In this document: one piece after another, positions 21,560-33,860 of the stretch
Layout of the letters: every line of letters begins with the position of its first letter
Position numbering within the stretch: position 1 is the first letter of the stretch
Assembly: GCA_025618425.1 (NCBI GenBank)
Contig: CM046849.1
Span: forward strand, 33,941,962 to 34,005,961
Direction of reading: 5' to 3'
DNA: 64,000 nucleotides
Source of the DNA: Heliocidaris tuberculata
Taxonomy: Eukaryota > Echinodermata > Echinoidea > Camarodonta > Echinometridae
Notes under the pieces: model-generated
The model's input: the letters and a program-made list of their open reading frames with translations, nothing else
The model's database searches: none
What the model was told of the DNA's origin: nothing
Translations under genes and position numbers: made by a program

Positions 21560-22795
21560 GGTTTAGGCCTGATCAAGCCTAATGTAAAGAGGAAGAATCC
21601 AATTTGCCGATGCGTAAAGCTTGTAGACATGTCACCAACTATACCATTCATAGGTAATGTGGTAATGACCCAAGTTAAATCACAGAATTAAACGAAACCG
21701 AGACCGAATATCTAGGTCTGGCAACCGACATGAAAGCGATATCCACTAGACGACTTTGGTAGAAAATGTGTAATAGCAGAGTTATAATAAACAATGTGGA
21801 AGTCGAGCTAGTAGTCCCAGCCATGTGTAAAAACGCGAATTGTTGTGTGCAATTTTGATTCTGTTTTTTAATGAATGTTGTTTCTACCACGTTTCTGTAT
21901 ATATATTTTTTTAATTTACCTATTTATTTATCTATTTCAAATAAATTCTTTTTAATTATTTATATATTAATATATTTTTATAGAATCTAATTTTATTTAT
22001 TTTAATTTTATCTATTTTTTAATCATTTTTATTTATTCATTTATTTCATTTTTTATTTATCTATTTATTTTTTTACTTTTTAATTTTTTCCTTTTTTTTA
22101 AAAATGTATTTATTTATTTATTTTTATTTATTTATTTATTTTTCATTTTATTTTTTATTATTATTATTATTCATTTATTTATTTCATTTTTTTTTTTTTT
22201 TTTTTTTTTTGGGGGGGGGGGGGTTATTACAAACAACCCATCTATTGCATATTAAACAATACAGAATTACTTTGAGCCAGTTTCGCTTGAAATGCAATTC
22301 CATTACCAAAAGTTTGGATTGGCTTTATGTAAGTCAAAAGATAAATTCACAATTTCAATTGGACAAGACTCATGTAATTTTGGGTTTTCATTTTCCTTGT
22401 CCATGTTATTTAATAAGAGATACAGGTAGATGATGCTTACTCTAAATTCATGAATTAGTCTTCAAGGCCGTTACTTTTTATTATTATTATGGTAGTTATA
22501 TTATTCAGTGGGGTTCATATCAAGGTCTTATTCATGCTCTCCCATACAATGTTTTGAATGTTATTTCCAATTATCAAGATATATGTTTCATCCCAGTAAG
22601 TTTGAATTTGTCTAAATTTATTTAAGAGAACCCAACTTGCTTTATATCTCATTCGTCCATAACAAGCGACACAGACTCGGACAAACACCAAATCTCTCAC
22701 CTCTGGTTTTATAATAATAATAGTCCCCCAAATCAAGTTTTGAAAATAAGAGAAAAAAATCAACACATTTTGTGGGGAAAATACAACTTCTTATA
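21560..22795. other. Non-coding; very AT-rich
   Basis: About 21900-22210 is dominated by TTTA/TTTATT simple sequence and ends in a T-run followed by G13 at 22211-22223. The remainder has no recognisable gene or element. Confidence 0.5.
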
Positions 22796-22796
22796 A

Positions 22797-23115
22797 CCTG
22801 GCGTCCACTAGGGCGCGGACAAGACGCGGAATGCAAAATTAGTAAATTCGCATTCATTCAGCAACCTATCCGCTTATTCTTGAAAGTTTCCGGTCACTGT
22901 CTTTATCATTCCTAAACACTTCTAGGCGTTTCCGCACTTTCGGGAGAGGGCTAAATTTCCGCGTCCAAAGTCTGGTGTCGACCAAAATTTGGACGCGGAA
23001 ATGAACTTCCTGACACCTTCGGCAACTTTTCTGCATTGTCGTGCGGACATCGTCAGGACATCCCGCCTTTCTTTAACACTTCCGCCTCCTCCGCAAACGT
23101 TCCTGAAAGCCTCCG
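22797..23115. repeat. Element-like block built from a 'gacgcggaa' word
   Basis: 'gacgcggaa' or its inverse 'ttccgcgtc' and shorter 'ttccgc' variants recur about eight times in 320 bases, in both orientations. This resembles the interiors of the Harbinger-like elements. Matching termini were not found, perhaps because the neighbouring minisatellite replaced one end. Confidence 0.35.
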
Positions 23116-23119
23116 CGGT

Positions 23120-23712
23120 GAGGGCAGCCGTATCCGGATAACTACCCCCTGGACAATTACCCGCGGAAACTACCCCCGGACAATTACACATGGACAACTA
23201 CCCCCTAGGACAATTACCCCCCGGACAACTACCACCAGGACAATTACTCCCAGGACAACTACCCCCGGACAACTACCCCCCGAACAACTACCCCCTGGAC
23301 AAGTACCCCTGAAGCCGTGACACCCCCCCCCCCCGGATTCTGGGCGTTGTTCAAAGGGAGGGGGGGGGGGAGGGGGACTAGTTGTCCTGGGGATCAAACG
23401 TCGGGGGGAGGGGGTATCATCCTTGGGGGGTAATCGTCATTGCATGGGGTGGGGGATTTTCCTGAGGGGTAATTATCCGGGGGTAATTGTCCTGGGGGTA
23501 GTTGTACTGGGGATCAAATGTCGGGGGTATCATCCTTGGGGGTAATCGTCATTGGATGGGGGGGGGGGGTAATTTCCCTGGGGGGTAGTTGTCCTGGGGG
23601 TAATTGTCCTAGAGGAGTAGTTGTCCGGGGGTAGTTGTCCATGGGTAGTTGTCCGGGAGTAGTTGCCCGGGGGGTAGTTGTCCAGTGGGTAGTTGTCCTA
23701 GAATCGCAGCAG
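23120..23712. repeat. Inverted minisatellite, 'ggacaactaccccc' unit
   Basis: From 23145 to about 23312, roughly eleven copies of a ~14-15 base unit ('ggacaactaccccc' and variants) run in one orientation. From about 23375 to 23700 the same unit runs inverted ('gggggtagttgtcc'). G- and C-runs separate the arms. A short related patch lies at 34640-34715. Proline/threonine-rich or glycine/valine-rich frames here are by-products. Confidence 0.85.
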
Positions 23713-25200
23713 CTTCGCGAATGACGGCTAGCAGGCATATATGAAAAAAATAAAAATAAAGTCGGTGCCGAATTTGTAACCTTTCCTGATGTCCATTTCC
23801 TTTCAAATTTCATATGCATGTTCCTTGCCATTTCATCTTGATCCTAGAACTTTTCATTTTTCGAAATCACTCATGCATGACCATCCAGGCGCCATTTTGT
23901 CCATTTTCATGCCATTTTCATGCCATTTTCATGCCATTCGTTCTCCTGGTCTATCTCCACTATCCTACATCCTACAGACTTCTAACAAATTCCTCTAGAT
24001 AGTCCAAGAGTTGCTCTTTACAGAACAGTAAAAATATTATACAAAAAATTCCATCTTCATACTCTAAATTTAAGTCCGAAATCGGCCATGTGCAAAAACG
24101 CTAAATTTCTTGAAATATTCATTCCCGAAAATTAAAAAATGCCATAACTTCCTCATATCAATTCATTTTTGTCTCAAATTTAGACTGTGGCTTTATCTTG
24201 TCATTGCACACATTCCTGCTAAATTTCATGCTTCAATGATTCCCCATAATATAATTAGCGCCCTCTAAAGTTTCAAAAATGGCTATTTTCTTGTGGCCGT
24301 ATCTCCGTCATGCTTGGATAAACCCGTACCCTTTTTTGGATTTAGATACTTCAAGATATACCCTTTTCAGCCAAATAAAAAAAAATATACCTTATCACTG
24401 ACCGACTTTGTGAAAATTGCTCGTCAAAATCACGATATTTACGGAAATGCCGAAACCACTTCAACTTGCTCTAACTTTGCGAAACTACGTCTTTGAAATT
24501 TTGTGGGTATGTGTATTTATGTATTTAACAACTGTTAGCCAAATTTTATGAAAACTGATGACGTCATCGCAAAGTAATTGCGGAAAAACCTCAATGTACC
24601 ATGCATGACATATTATTGAATAATATGCTTATTTTAAATGGCGCCCTAACAGCAGTCAGCTCAAAATGACCGCAATGAAATTCTCTTCTCGGGGATACCA
24701 AACACGGTATAAGGTCTCACAGAAAATGTTCAGTAAATCGCGATTTAAATCAGGTCATAATACGGATCCTGCACAGTTTCCGCCCATGCTTTACACGTAT
24801 TGTCTATGGGGCAAATCGGTTACACGACTTTGGCCCCCTGAACGATCTTTATTTTTCTTGAAATTTTGTAGGCACATTCTTTGAGGCAAAATGAAGAGAA
24901 TCTCGAAGCCGGATTTTTAAAATCGGTCAAGCGTGACATTTTAGACGCCATTTTGTTCTCTAAATCTATCCTGCATCACACGCTTCGATAGGATTGTCAT
25001 AAAAATATGAGAGTGGTCTCAAAATGATGGCCATGAAATGTTCTTTCGTATGATACCAAATACGGCACATAAAGAACAAAAAAGAGCCAAGTTATTAGAA
25101 AATAAAGCCATTTCAGTACATGCCATTTAACGACATTTTCTTCAATACAATTCTACGCAAAGCCGATGTGGCGTGGTATGCTTTATGTCACATATAGTGT
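23713..25200. other. Non-coding; relic of a dispersed repeat
   Basis: Phrases such as 'tatctccgtcatg', 'tgatgacgtcatcgcaa' and 'gcgccctaac' resemble the style of the family X repeats (16.4-17.2 and 41.2-42.0 kb), but I could not align them over length. No gene is recognised. Confidence 0.35.
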
Positions 25201-25207
25201 GCAAGCC

Positions 25208-25251
25208 ACATCATCATCATCATCATCATCATCATCATAATCATCACCATT

Positions 25252-25283
<32 letters not shown>

Positions 25284-25371
25284 AATCATCATTATAACCA
25301 TCATCATTATCATCAACACCATCATTACCATCATCATCATCATCATTGTCATCACCATAATCATCATCATT
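25208..25371. repeat. (CAT)n microsatellite
   Basis: An interrupted CAT trinucleotide repeat of about 160 bases, giving poly-His, poly-Met and poly-Asp frames that are not genes. Confidence 0.95.
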
Positions 25372-25589
25372 CTTTGTTTTTTGTTCGTTGTTTCTTGTTT
25401 TCACGATTCTATCATCTCCTAATTGTACAGTATGCATTATTTTCTCCCATCTTATCTTATATCATGTTTTAACATACATAAATTTACATTTCACCTGTCA
25501 ACTTCTCAACAAAATGAAAGATGCGGACGACATTGCATGCACATCGTTCCGATACGATTACAGTTCTAGTTGTTATTGTGCTCGTACAA

Positions 25590-26135
25590 AACATGTATAT
25601 TGCTATACTTTTCTTTGAAATAAATAAATGCCTAGAATAACCTATTTCAACTGATAATACATGTATATAATAAGCTGCTTCTTAGAATGCCACTGATATG
25701 TACAAAGGATTATTCAAAAGGGGGTCGTAACGCTGCATGGGTATATAGGTGGGGGCATAGGCATGTATAGTCTCTTTTTTGGATATAGGACATTTCGTCT
25801 TTATAGTAATGCACAGTGTTGCTAAAAGTTGAAAGATTGAAAGGCAGATTCCTATTTCTTCTTCTTCTTCTTCTTCTTCTTCTTCTTCTCCTCCTCCTTC
25901 TTCTTCTTCTTCTTCTTCTTCTTCTTCTTCTTCTTCTTCTTCTTCTTCTTCTTCTTCTCCACTACCTCCTTCTTCTTCTTGTAGTTTTTTTTCTTCTTCT
26001 TTGATACATTTATGACCATGATTACGTAAGGAAACATCCCCTAATTCTTTGAGAAATTACATGCTTCTTCCGTTGGATTTGTAGGAGTTATCCGTCATTG
26101 GTGAAATGTTGTGGTTATTCACTGATGAATTTGTA
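25590..26135. repeat. Segmental duplication tract, copy 1
   Basis: Ordered matches link this tract to 44765-45180: 'gctgcttct', 'gaatgccact', 'atgtacaaagg', 'cacagtgttgctaaaagt', 'atacatttatgac' and 'gagaaattacat' appear in the same order. The offset is about 19.2 kb, matching the spacing of the two TRIM genes. A (TTC)n tract at 25855-25990 interrupts this copy. Confidence 0.7.
25855..25990. repeat. (TTC)n microsatellite
   Basis: A nearly pure TTC run, polypyrimidine on one strand, of about 135 bases. It produces leucine- and lysine-rich frames that are not genes. Confidence 0.95.
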
Positions 26136-27866
26136 TCCGTGCTTAGTTTAAAATATCATATTCTGTTTACGTTGGTAAATCTCGAAATAATCTCAACTGA
26201 GAATACCTAAAGAACCTCGCTCCCGTTCCACACCTTGCACTTCTGCCTTGCTTTATCTTTCAAGGATAATTGAAGTAACTGGATTGTGATTTTGGTGTCA
26301 GTTTATACTCTAAGAATAATGTATGCATTTAAGTTCAAAGGAGTGTGTTCTTTAACATTTCTTGTTTAAAGAATAGAGCTAGAAATTAAAGTGTATATAT
26401 TTCACTATTATAACTTTAAAATATTTTGTTGTGATAAATGATTAAGGTAACCCAAAGGAGACAAACATTAGACAAAATCACCGATGACTGATTATTATGA
26501 TTTTATCCTTTTTTTACTCAGTCGCGTACATTCTTAATGGAAAACCCCTGATATCTAGACGTCTGCAACTGTTATAATGTAATGGTTATGATAGATTTTA
26601 TATTGCAAAACTGCCAAATTATCTTATACACATGCATTTGTATAAATTCAATTTTTTATGTCTGGAAAACAATAAATCGTTTTCTTTGAACACTATTCAG
26701 TTTAAACAAGAATTTTTTGGCCTTTAATGCAAGTATGTGGATTAATTAAGATGCTACTATTTGTGGTGGTTGTCACAAGCCCAATGCAATACCAAAGGAC
26801 AAAATACTATTGAGTAAAAGGAAATTGCCTAGGTACTGTTACACAACAAATGACTAAGGTAGAGAATGGATTTGAATCACAAAATCAAGAAAGAAATTAC
26901 CTTTAATGAGATTTATGCTGAATAGCCTTTCACATTATATCCTTGTAAAGGAAATCATGGTATTTCAGAGATAATCTGAGGTGAAATTCATTTAAAATAA
27001 GAATAAAGTCTTTAGCTGATTCAAATCGTTGGGGCCCATGTCATTGAATATCTCGACGAATGTCGTACAGTGATGAAGCTTGCGTCTCCTACTAGCCGCT
27101 ACGATGACTCATGTGTGACGTCACATTGGAAGAAGATTCGCCGATGCTTCTGCTCCATTCGTCGCTCTTCTCTGTACCCTCGGCTCTACAAGTCATAGAC
27201 AAGGCTCGTTTTCTGCTCTAAGCACGAACCACGAAAAACCCTACAACAAATAATGAACATGGATTTTCACCTCTAGTATAATGATTTAATCAATCAATAA
27301 ATTTACGAATTTGTTTCGCATAATGAAGGTTCTATCAAAACTGACCACACTATAAAATGTTTACAATCTATATATCCAGCGTTTTGAAATGAAAACAGTT
27401 ATGTGATCTTTAAGTTTATTCCATTACACAAAACTAACTGTATCCGTCCCGTATATGGAGAAATAGCATATCATAAAACATGTGACACGATTATGTAATC
27501 AAACCTATGAAAAGAGTAGTTATTTCAAGCAAGCAATAACATGTAAAGCTTCCTAATTCTGTATAATTTCATTAGTATTATTCTCCAACTTATTTTATGC
27601 CAAATTTCTTCATACATAGATTCATAAATCATCTGATAGGAAAAGTTTACAACTTACCACAATAAGTGGGTAAAAAAAACATCTTGAAAATCACCAAAAT
27701 TCCTTTCTGACAAACGAAGCAGCATATACACATGTCGTTACAATAAAACAGATCAAATTCTCCATTTATTACTGCTGAAATGAAATGAGATGAACATGGC
27801 GATGCCATAAAGCGAAAAACAAATTGGGAGATAACATGACCGCTCCCTACAAATCAACAGAACGTA
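26136..27866. other. Non-coding, unclassified
   Basis: AT-rich sequence with stop codons in every frame. A slightly more GC-rich patch at 27030-27240 contains a perfect 'tgacgtca' (27116-27123), but no exon or promoter context could be supported. Confidence 0.4.
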
Positions 27867-27867
27867 A

Positions 27868-28582
27868 AGGCCCGGTCACACCGCCAGAACTTTCTTTGCT
27901 GGAGCGTTCCTGGAGCGGTGAAAAAAATTCATCACCGCTCGTAACCGTTCACCACCGTTTAACAGAAGTTGGCCCCCGTTAAGGCAACGCCGTATACGCT
28001 CGGCCACCGCTGATGGTCCCTCCTACCGCTCCGAAAGTTTTGAGCTGCACAAAATATTGCGAGCGGTGAGGAGCGGGCAATCTTCCGGTCCGGCAAAGTT
28101 CACCACCGCTGCAACAACGCCCAGTCAAAGTTTGGCACCGCTAGACGCAAGTTCGTGGACGCTTGGGTCCGCTAGGCCAACGCAGAAATATTGAACGCTG
28201 GACCACCGCTGCTTCGCCAGCTTTGCCCGGGCGGTGATTAAACGTTGCACAAACTTTGGTGGAGCGGTTGTAAGCGTTTTACGAGCGGACACGGGATTGC
28301 TGGAACGGTGTCGGGCGTTGAAGCAGCGATCCATTGCGTTGATGAACTTTGGTTTGGCGTTGGTATGGCGGTGTCGGAGCTAAACCAACGCTCGCTACCG
28401 CTCGCTACCGTTAAACCAACGCTAAAGCAAAGCCGGCTTCAGCGGTGCACCGCTAAGGCAACGCCCGTGTTTTCGATTTTTTTCCCATTTTGTGCGCGGT
28501 GACGAGCGTTGTCGAAATTCGGCCCCCTCTCCATACCGTTCAAGGAACGCTCCAACAAAGTTCGGGCGGTGTGACTGGGCCT
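27868..28582. mobile_element. Harbinger-like MITE with TAA target duplication
   Basis: The left end 'aggcccggtcacaccgcc' and right end 'ggcggtgtgactgggcct' are inverted copies, extending inward through 'ctggagcgttcc'/'ggaacgctcc'. TAA flanks both sides (27865-27867, 28583-28585), as in PIF/Harbinger transposons. The interior is built of 'accgct'/'agcggtg' words in both orientations. No transposase frame is present; the 85-codon frame is a by-product of the words. Confidence 0.8.
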
Positions 28583-28779
28583 TAATGCACACCAAACTCT
28601 ACAGTACCGGGCACAGTAAGATCAGGGCGTAGTTCATTACCATAACAAAAGATGCTTCCAAATATTTGGCATAAGAAAATCTAACGAACACGAATGCGTT
28701 CGCTTAGCCTGAAATCTCCAGACTTTAATTACAAGCTCTAATATAATTGGTAAAGTCATTAATTTAATCGTGACAGTGG

Positions 28780-29000
28780 TGGTGATAATAATAACTGGAT
28801 CATATTTTTCCCCAGTTTCACCACATCAGTGTTAATTATTATTGCCCAGGCATTGCCTGGTACCCATTCCATACACCTGGGTCGAGAGGGACTATGTGGG
28901 TAAAACACCTTGTCAAAGGATGTAAGCATCAGGCGAGGATCAAACCCAGGACCTCTCATATGAGAGTCAAGAGCCAAGCTTCAACAATATATCACAGTGC
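28780..29000 (-). mobile_element. tRNA-derived SINE
   Basis: On the minus strand a B-box-like 'ctgggtttgatcctcg' is followed by 'catcctttgacaaggtgttt', 'tccctctcgacccagg', 'tgggtaccaggcaatgcc' and an AAT-rich tail. A shorter copy of the tail half lies at 54850-54930, and a related head at 6975-7085. An A box is not clear. Confidence 0.65.
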
Positions 29001-29039
29001 AATGCAATTTTCCATTGCAATACGTTTATTTACAGAAAT

Positions 29040-29460
29040 ACAGAACTTAGTGCAAATAGCTGCCAATAATCTGATATGATGGCGGATGATGATGATGATG
29101 ATGATGATAATGATGATTGTATTAATGATGACGATAATGATGATGATGATGATGATGACGATGGTTACGATGGATATGAAGTACAAATAACTGCAAACAA
29201 TTCTGATGTAAACGATGGAGAAAACGACCATATTTATGTTAATGATAATGATGGAGATGAATACAAAAAAAATGATATTTATTGATGACATTTATTGATG
29301 AAGATAAAGACGGGCCGATATTATGGCATTGTTTATCATGGTTTGTGGTGAAGAAGTTGTTGACGAAGATGGTGATGAAATCAGTGATGAAGGTGATGAC
29401 AACGAGGATGAGCATGATGGTGATGATGATGATCGTAATTTTGAAAAAAAAAATACTTTC
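29040..29460. repeat. (GAT)n microsatellite, duplication tract copy 1
   Basis: GAT repeats at 29084-29165 and again near 29350-29430. The words 'ctgccaataatctgatatgatgg' (split by one base) and 'tgaagtacaaataactgc' recur around the GAT tract at 46560-46790, supporting a shared duplicated segment. The aspartate-rich frames are by-products. Confidence 0.75.
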
Positions 29461-29544
29461 TCTCTCTCTCTATATATATATCTCCCTCTTCAAATCATTC
29501 TCTTTCTCTATTTCAATATTTTTTTCCATCCCCTTTCAATTCAT

Positions 29545-29580
<36 letters not shown>

Positions 29581-29885
29581 TCTCTATCTCCCTCTATCTC
29601 CCTATATCTCTCATATTTTATATCCATATCTATTTAACCCTTTCTCCCTTTCGTTACTCTCACTCTCGATTTCAGTCACTGTCAACCTCTCCTCATCGCG
29701 CGCGCGCGCGCTCTCTCTCTCTCTCTCTGTCTCTCACTCACATACACACACACACACAAACACACACACATACCCACCCACACACACCTATTCCTTCCTT
29801 ATTCACTTAAATAATTTTCTCTCTCCTCGTCTTGCTCTTTCTCTGTCTCTTTGTCTCTCTCTTTCTCTCACCTTTTCTTCACCTT
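29459..29885. repeat. CT, CG and CA simple repeats
   Basis: CT-rich polypyrimidine from 29459 to about 29610, (CG)n at about 29698-29711, then CT and CA tracts to about 29790. The 204-codon serine/leucine-rich frame is low-complexity and not a gene. Confidence 0.9.
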
Positions 29886-30990
29886 TTCCCCAATAGCCTT
29901 TATATCTATCTGATCCCCACGCTGGCCTCGTGTGTCGTTTTTTCATTATTCTCTAGTTTTCCTTTGTTTCGTTTATACTTTGTTTTGTTTTGTTCGTTTC
30001 GTTCGTTTTGTTTTAGTGGTCGCCAAATTATTTCCAACCCTTCTCAGCAATATACGAAGTGCAGCTTAACTTATTCCTTAGACGGCGCTGTTCATTTTGA
30101 TAATTAGATTGTAATTGAATCCTTTGAAGTTTTATTTTTTTGCCTTCCTTAAAGAATGTGGATCCCGGATTCTTGTGAGAGAGCGGCGTTCGAATAATGC
30201 CATGACCATTCTCATTAGTTCCTCTGTCATGTCTGGTACTCCGTAGTGTCGGAATACAGGTTGTGCTGATTTTCTGTTGACCTTGTCATTTAACTTTTAT
30301 TTTTCATCAAACCATATCAACTATCCTGTTCATATTCTGTTTAGCTCATTTTCAAAAAATATACTTTAAAGATTTTAAAGTCAAATCGATCTGGTCACTG
30401 CCATGGAGTTTCCACAGAACCATAATTATGCCTTCATAATTTTTTTAAAAGTCACATACTTTATTTATTGAATCAAACAACAACATAAAAGCATGTAAAA
30501 ATAACATTGACGCCTAGGCTACTATCTGAATACTCAGAACAGTACAAGGCGGAAAATAATACACAGATACATTTACAAAGATCAATAATTATTACAGAGA
30601 ATGACAAAATATAACAAACATTTTATGTGCAAATTTCGATAGAATTATGGTACTTTGTTTCAAGTGAAACATATTCTGATGTTACAGTATCATATCATCA
30701 CATTGAGAGCTCGGAGTTTGATGTTCGATTTGGGGGCGGGGGCAGAAGAGAATGAGGACATTAATCAACAACAACAACAAACAAGTGAATGAGTAAATTA
30801 CGCAATGGGTAATAAATGTCCCCGCCGGAAGTGCAGATCTGTGGAAATTAACTAGCCTGAACCTTAAAACTTCAGTGAAAAACTTTAGTGAATAAAATAA
30901 TAATGTTACTGCATGCAAAAGAAGAGAATACCAACAATGCATGTATACAACTGAAATATAAAACATGAAAACATTATGAACCTTCAGCCA
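29886..30990. other. Non-coding, unclassified
   Basis: No exon, RNA or transposon structure recognised. A 134-codon minus frame runs from 31086 to 30682 into the tandem array and lacks any domain. Confidence 0.4.
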
Positions 30991-31735
30991 TTTTGAATAA
31001 ATTTGCATAAATTTGCATGAATAATGAATTTCAAAATTCTGTGTAGAAGTTTGGAAGCCCCCACCCAGCCCTATCAGATAAAACAATCGGAATCAAAATC
31101 CGATGTGAAATAGAGGAGAAGTAGCATTTTTCGTCGATTTTGAATAAATTTGCATAAATTTGCATAATTAATGAATTTCAAAATTCTGTGTAGAAGTTTG
31201 GAAGCCCCCACCCAGCCCTATCAGATAAAACAATCGGAATCAAAATCCGATGTGAAATAGAGGAGAAGTAGCATTTTTCGTCGATTTTGAATAAATTTGC
31301 ATAAATTTGCATAATTAATGAATTTCAAAATTCTGTGTAGAAGTTTGGAAGCCCTTACCCAGCCCTATCAGATAAAACAATCGGAATCAAAATCCGATGT
31401 GAAATAGAGGAGAAGTAGCATTTTTCGTCGATTTTGAATAAATTTGCATAAATTTGCATAATTAATGAATTTCAAAATTCTGTGTAGAAGTTTGGAAGCC
31501 CCCACCCAGCCCTATCAGATAAAACAATCGGAATCAAAATCCGATGTGAAATAGAGGAGAAGTAGCATTTTTCGTCGATTTTGAATAAATTTGCATAAAT
31601 TTGCATAATTAATGAATTTCAAAATTCTGTGTAGAAGTTTGGAAGCCCTTACCCAGCCCTATCAGATAAAACAATCGGAATCAAAATCGGCCAAGAAATG
31701 ACGGAGAAGTAGCATTTTCTAACATTTGAGCACAC
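30991..31735. repeat. 147 bp tandem array, five units
   Basis: Units start at 30991, 31138, 31285, 31432 and 31579, each exactly 147 bases, and are almost the same from 'ttttgaataaatttgcat' to 'tttttcgtcga'. Units 3 and 5 carry 'gcccttaccc' where 1, 2 and 4 carry 'gcccccaccc', so units 2-3 and 4-5 form a 294 bp higher-order repeat. The final unit diverges after 'aatcaaaatc'. Confidence 0.95.
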
Positions 31736-31753
31736 ACGGACAGACGGACGGAC

Positions 31754-31776
31754 AACACACACACACACACGCGCAC

Positions 31777-31808
<32 letters not shown>

Positions 31809-31809
31809 C
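31754..31809. repeat. CA microsatellite
   Basis: A CA tract with CG and CC interruptions directly after the 147 bp array. Confidence 0.9.
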
Positions 31810-32400
31810 AAAACATTAAAAAAAAGTTAATTCTATGTGAGGTGTGTAACTAAGCTTTGCAAATTTCAGATCAACTTTAGGTATTTTAATACAGATATTG
31901 CCAATGTTCTATGAGGTGTTACTGTGTTGTTTCAATTATATCGTGTACATTCCAATCGCTGTGTCTATTTTGGAAAGTGTTTTGAAGTGATATCGATCAA
32001 TACCTGAATGGCCTAAGCCTTTGGGCATAGTCCAGTAATTGTTATTGTTATTTTAGCTTGTGCTCAACATGGAACGTCGCTAATAAGTCTGTTTAAATGG
32101 TTTCCGGTATCAACGCCTGTAAATTTATTTGCTTAAACTTTTGGGGGCTTTATTTTTGTACAGCAGTATCCGAAAAGAATATATATCATGTTATATCTCA
32201 ATAAAAAAAATAAAACGATCATTGTTTGGTGATTTATATTTCTGTCAAGAGATCCGTCATTGAAAATGATATTGTGATTATGATTTTAGTGATAGAGGAG
32301 GGTTATTATGTTAATTAGCTTCAAGCAAGATAAAATGTTATGATTAGGATCCATTCGTTGGGTAATGATAATCCGAATTGCAGAACATAAATGATTTATT
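31810..32400. other. Non-coding, unclassified
   Basis: Contains 'ctcaataaaaaaaataaa' near 32200, a possible polyadenylation-type or retroelement tail. No upstream gene can be supported. Confidence 0.35.
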
Positions 32401-32408
32401 ATTCGGGC

Positions 32409-32690
32409 GGATGATGATGATAATCATGATGATACTAATTCCGAAAATGTTGAAGATGTTGATATCTTTATTAATGACGAAGCTAGTCATGATGATGATG
32501 AAGATGACGGTTATGATGATGGAGATGATGATGATGATCATCATCATCATCAACATCATCATGATGATGATGATGTCGTTCGGTGATGGTGATAATGACG
32601 ATGACGATATGAAGATGATGTTGATGATGAAGACAAGGATGGTACTGATAATGATGAATGCGATGATGATGATGATGGTAGTGGAGAAAG
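32409..32690. repeat. (GAT)n/(ATC)n microsatellite
   Basis: Interrupted GAT repeats with a central switch to ATC at about 32540-32562, giving a local inverted structure. Methionine- and isoleucine-rich frames result. Confidence 0.9.
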
Positions 32691-33640
32691 TATGATTGAA
32701 ACCAATGCTTTGCAGGTGCATTTCGAATGGCAGAATCGGCCGGAACCTCATAGAATTGATTAGTAAAAAGACTTTCAAAGTAATCTACCCGTGATAACTA
32801 AGACATGGTGGAAATGTACATAAGATTTCCCATAATGATTGCGTTGGTGCGCTTGTTATTTGTGATTTTGTTATCAATTTTACGACCCTAAAATCCATAA
32901 CAGAATATGACACTACTTCCAACATGCTTCCAGTATTATTTTTCAGATCTAAAAGTGATACAATATTCTCAAAGAGAACAATAATGTGGAAAACCTCAAT
33001 CTTGTGGAAGAGCGAAGTTAAGTGGATGACCTCTATCTTCCGGGACATTTAATTTACATACAATAAGAAATATTCTAACTGGTTGGTAAAATAGGATATA
33101 AATCAGTGTATTATAAGATGATCATACAAGTTTAGTATTTTGAGGAGTAACTTATTTGTCGATGAGCCTACCGTAGTTGTAGGACACTTTTATTTGGCAC
33201 CATTTTGTTCTCCGGTGGTGACTCATACACAGGTAATAAGAGCCAGAGATTTACATGTAAGCTGTCATTCGTGAGATAAGTCTTCATACTTCGAAGAATA
33301 GTATCTCTGTTTTCCATTTCATTAAGAGTTCTTAAGGATCATGACATTGAATGCACTATTCAGAAACAACAGTCTAAAATGTTACTAAACGTATTATGAA
33401 AACTTGTCGATTTGGATAATCATTTCTTCGGCACTTTGGAAGCGCATCGTGACGTTATATCATAATGTAATATATGCGATATACACAAAGGGATTGTCGC
33501 TACTATTATTGGTTTTGTTATTATGTGATTGTTATCCTAATTATTACAGTTTATGTATTTATCTACATAGTTGAATATTCATCTATTTATTTATTTGTCT
33601 ATTTGTTTGTTAATTTACTTATATATTTTATTATATTTCA
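32691..33640. other. Non-coding, unclassified
   Basis: No gene, RNA or repeat structure recognised in this stretch apart from scattered AT-rich words. Confidence 0.4.
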
Positions 33641-33715
33641 GTGTTATTATTATTATCATTATAATAATGATTATTGTCATAGTTGTTATCATTTTTACAA
33701 TTACTATTACTACTA

Positions 33716-33783
<68 letters not shown>

Positions 33784-33860
33784 AATAATAATAATATTAT
33801 CATTATCATCGTCATCACTATCACCATTATCATCATCCTCATCATCATTTTTATTACCTT
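33641..33860. repeat. (ATT)n/(ATC)n microsatellite
   Basis: About 21 perfect ATT units at 33717-33780 sit inside a wider interrupted ATT/ATC tract. Confidence 0.95.

Noticed and set aside
27030..27240. Possible promoter with perfect CRE (tgacgtca)
   Set aside because: No exon, TATA or CpG-rich context could be tied to it, and the same octamer occurs in transposon arms at 63.67 and 63.9 kb.
29282..29896. 204-codon Ser/Leu-rich frame
   Set aside because: It is a translation of CT and CA simple repeats.
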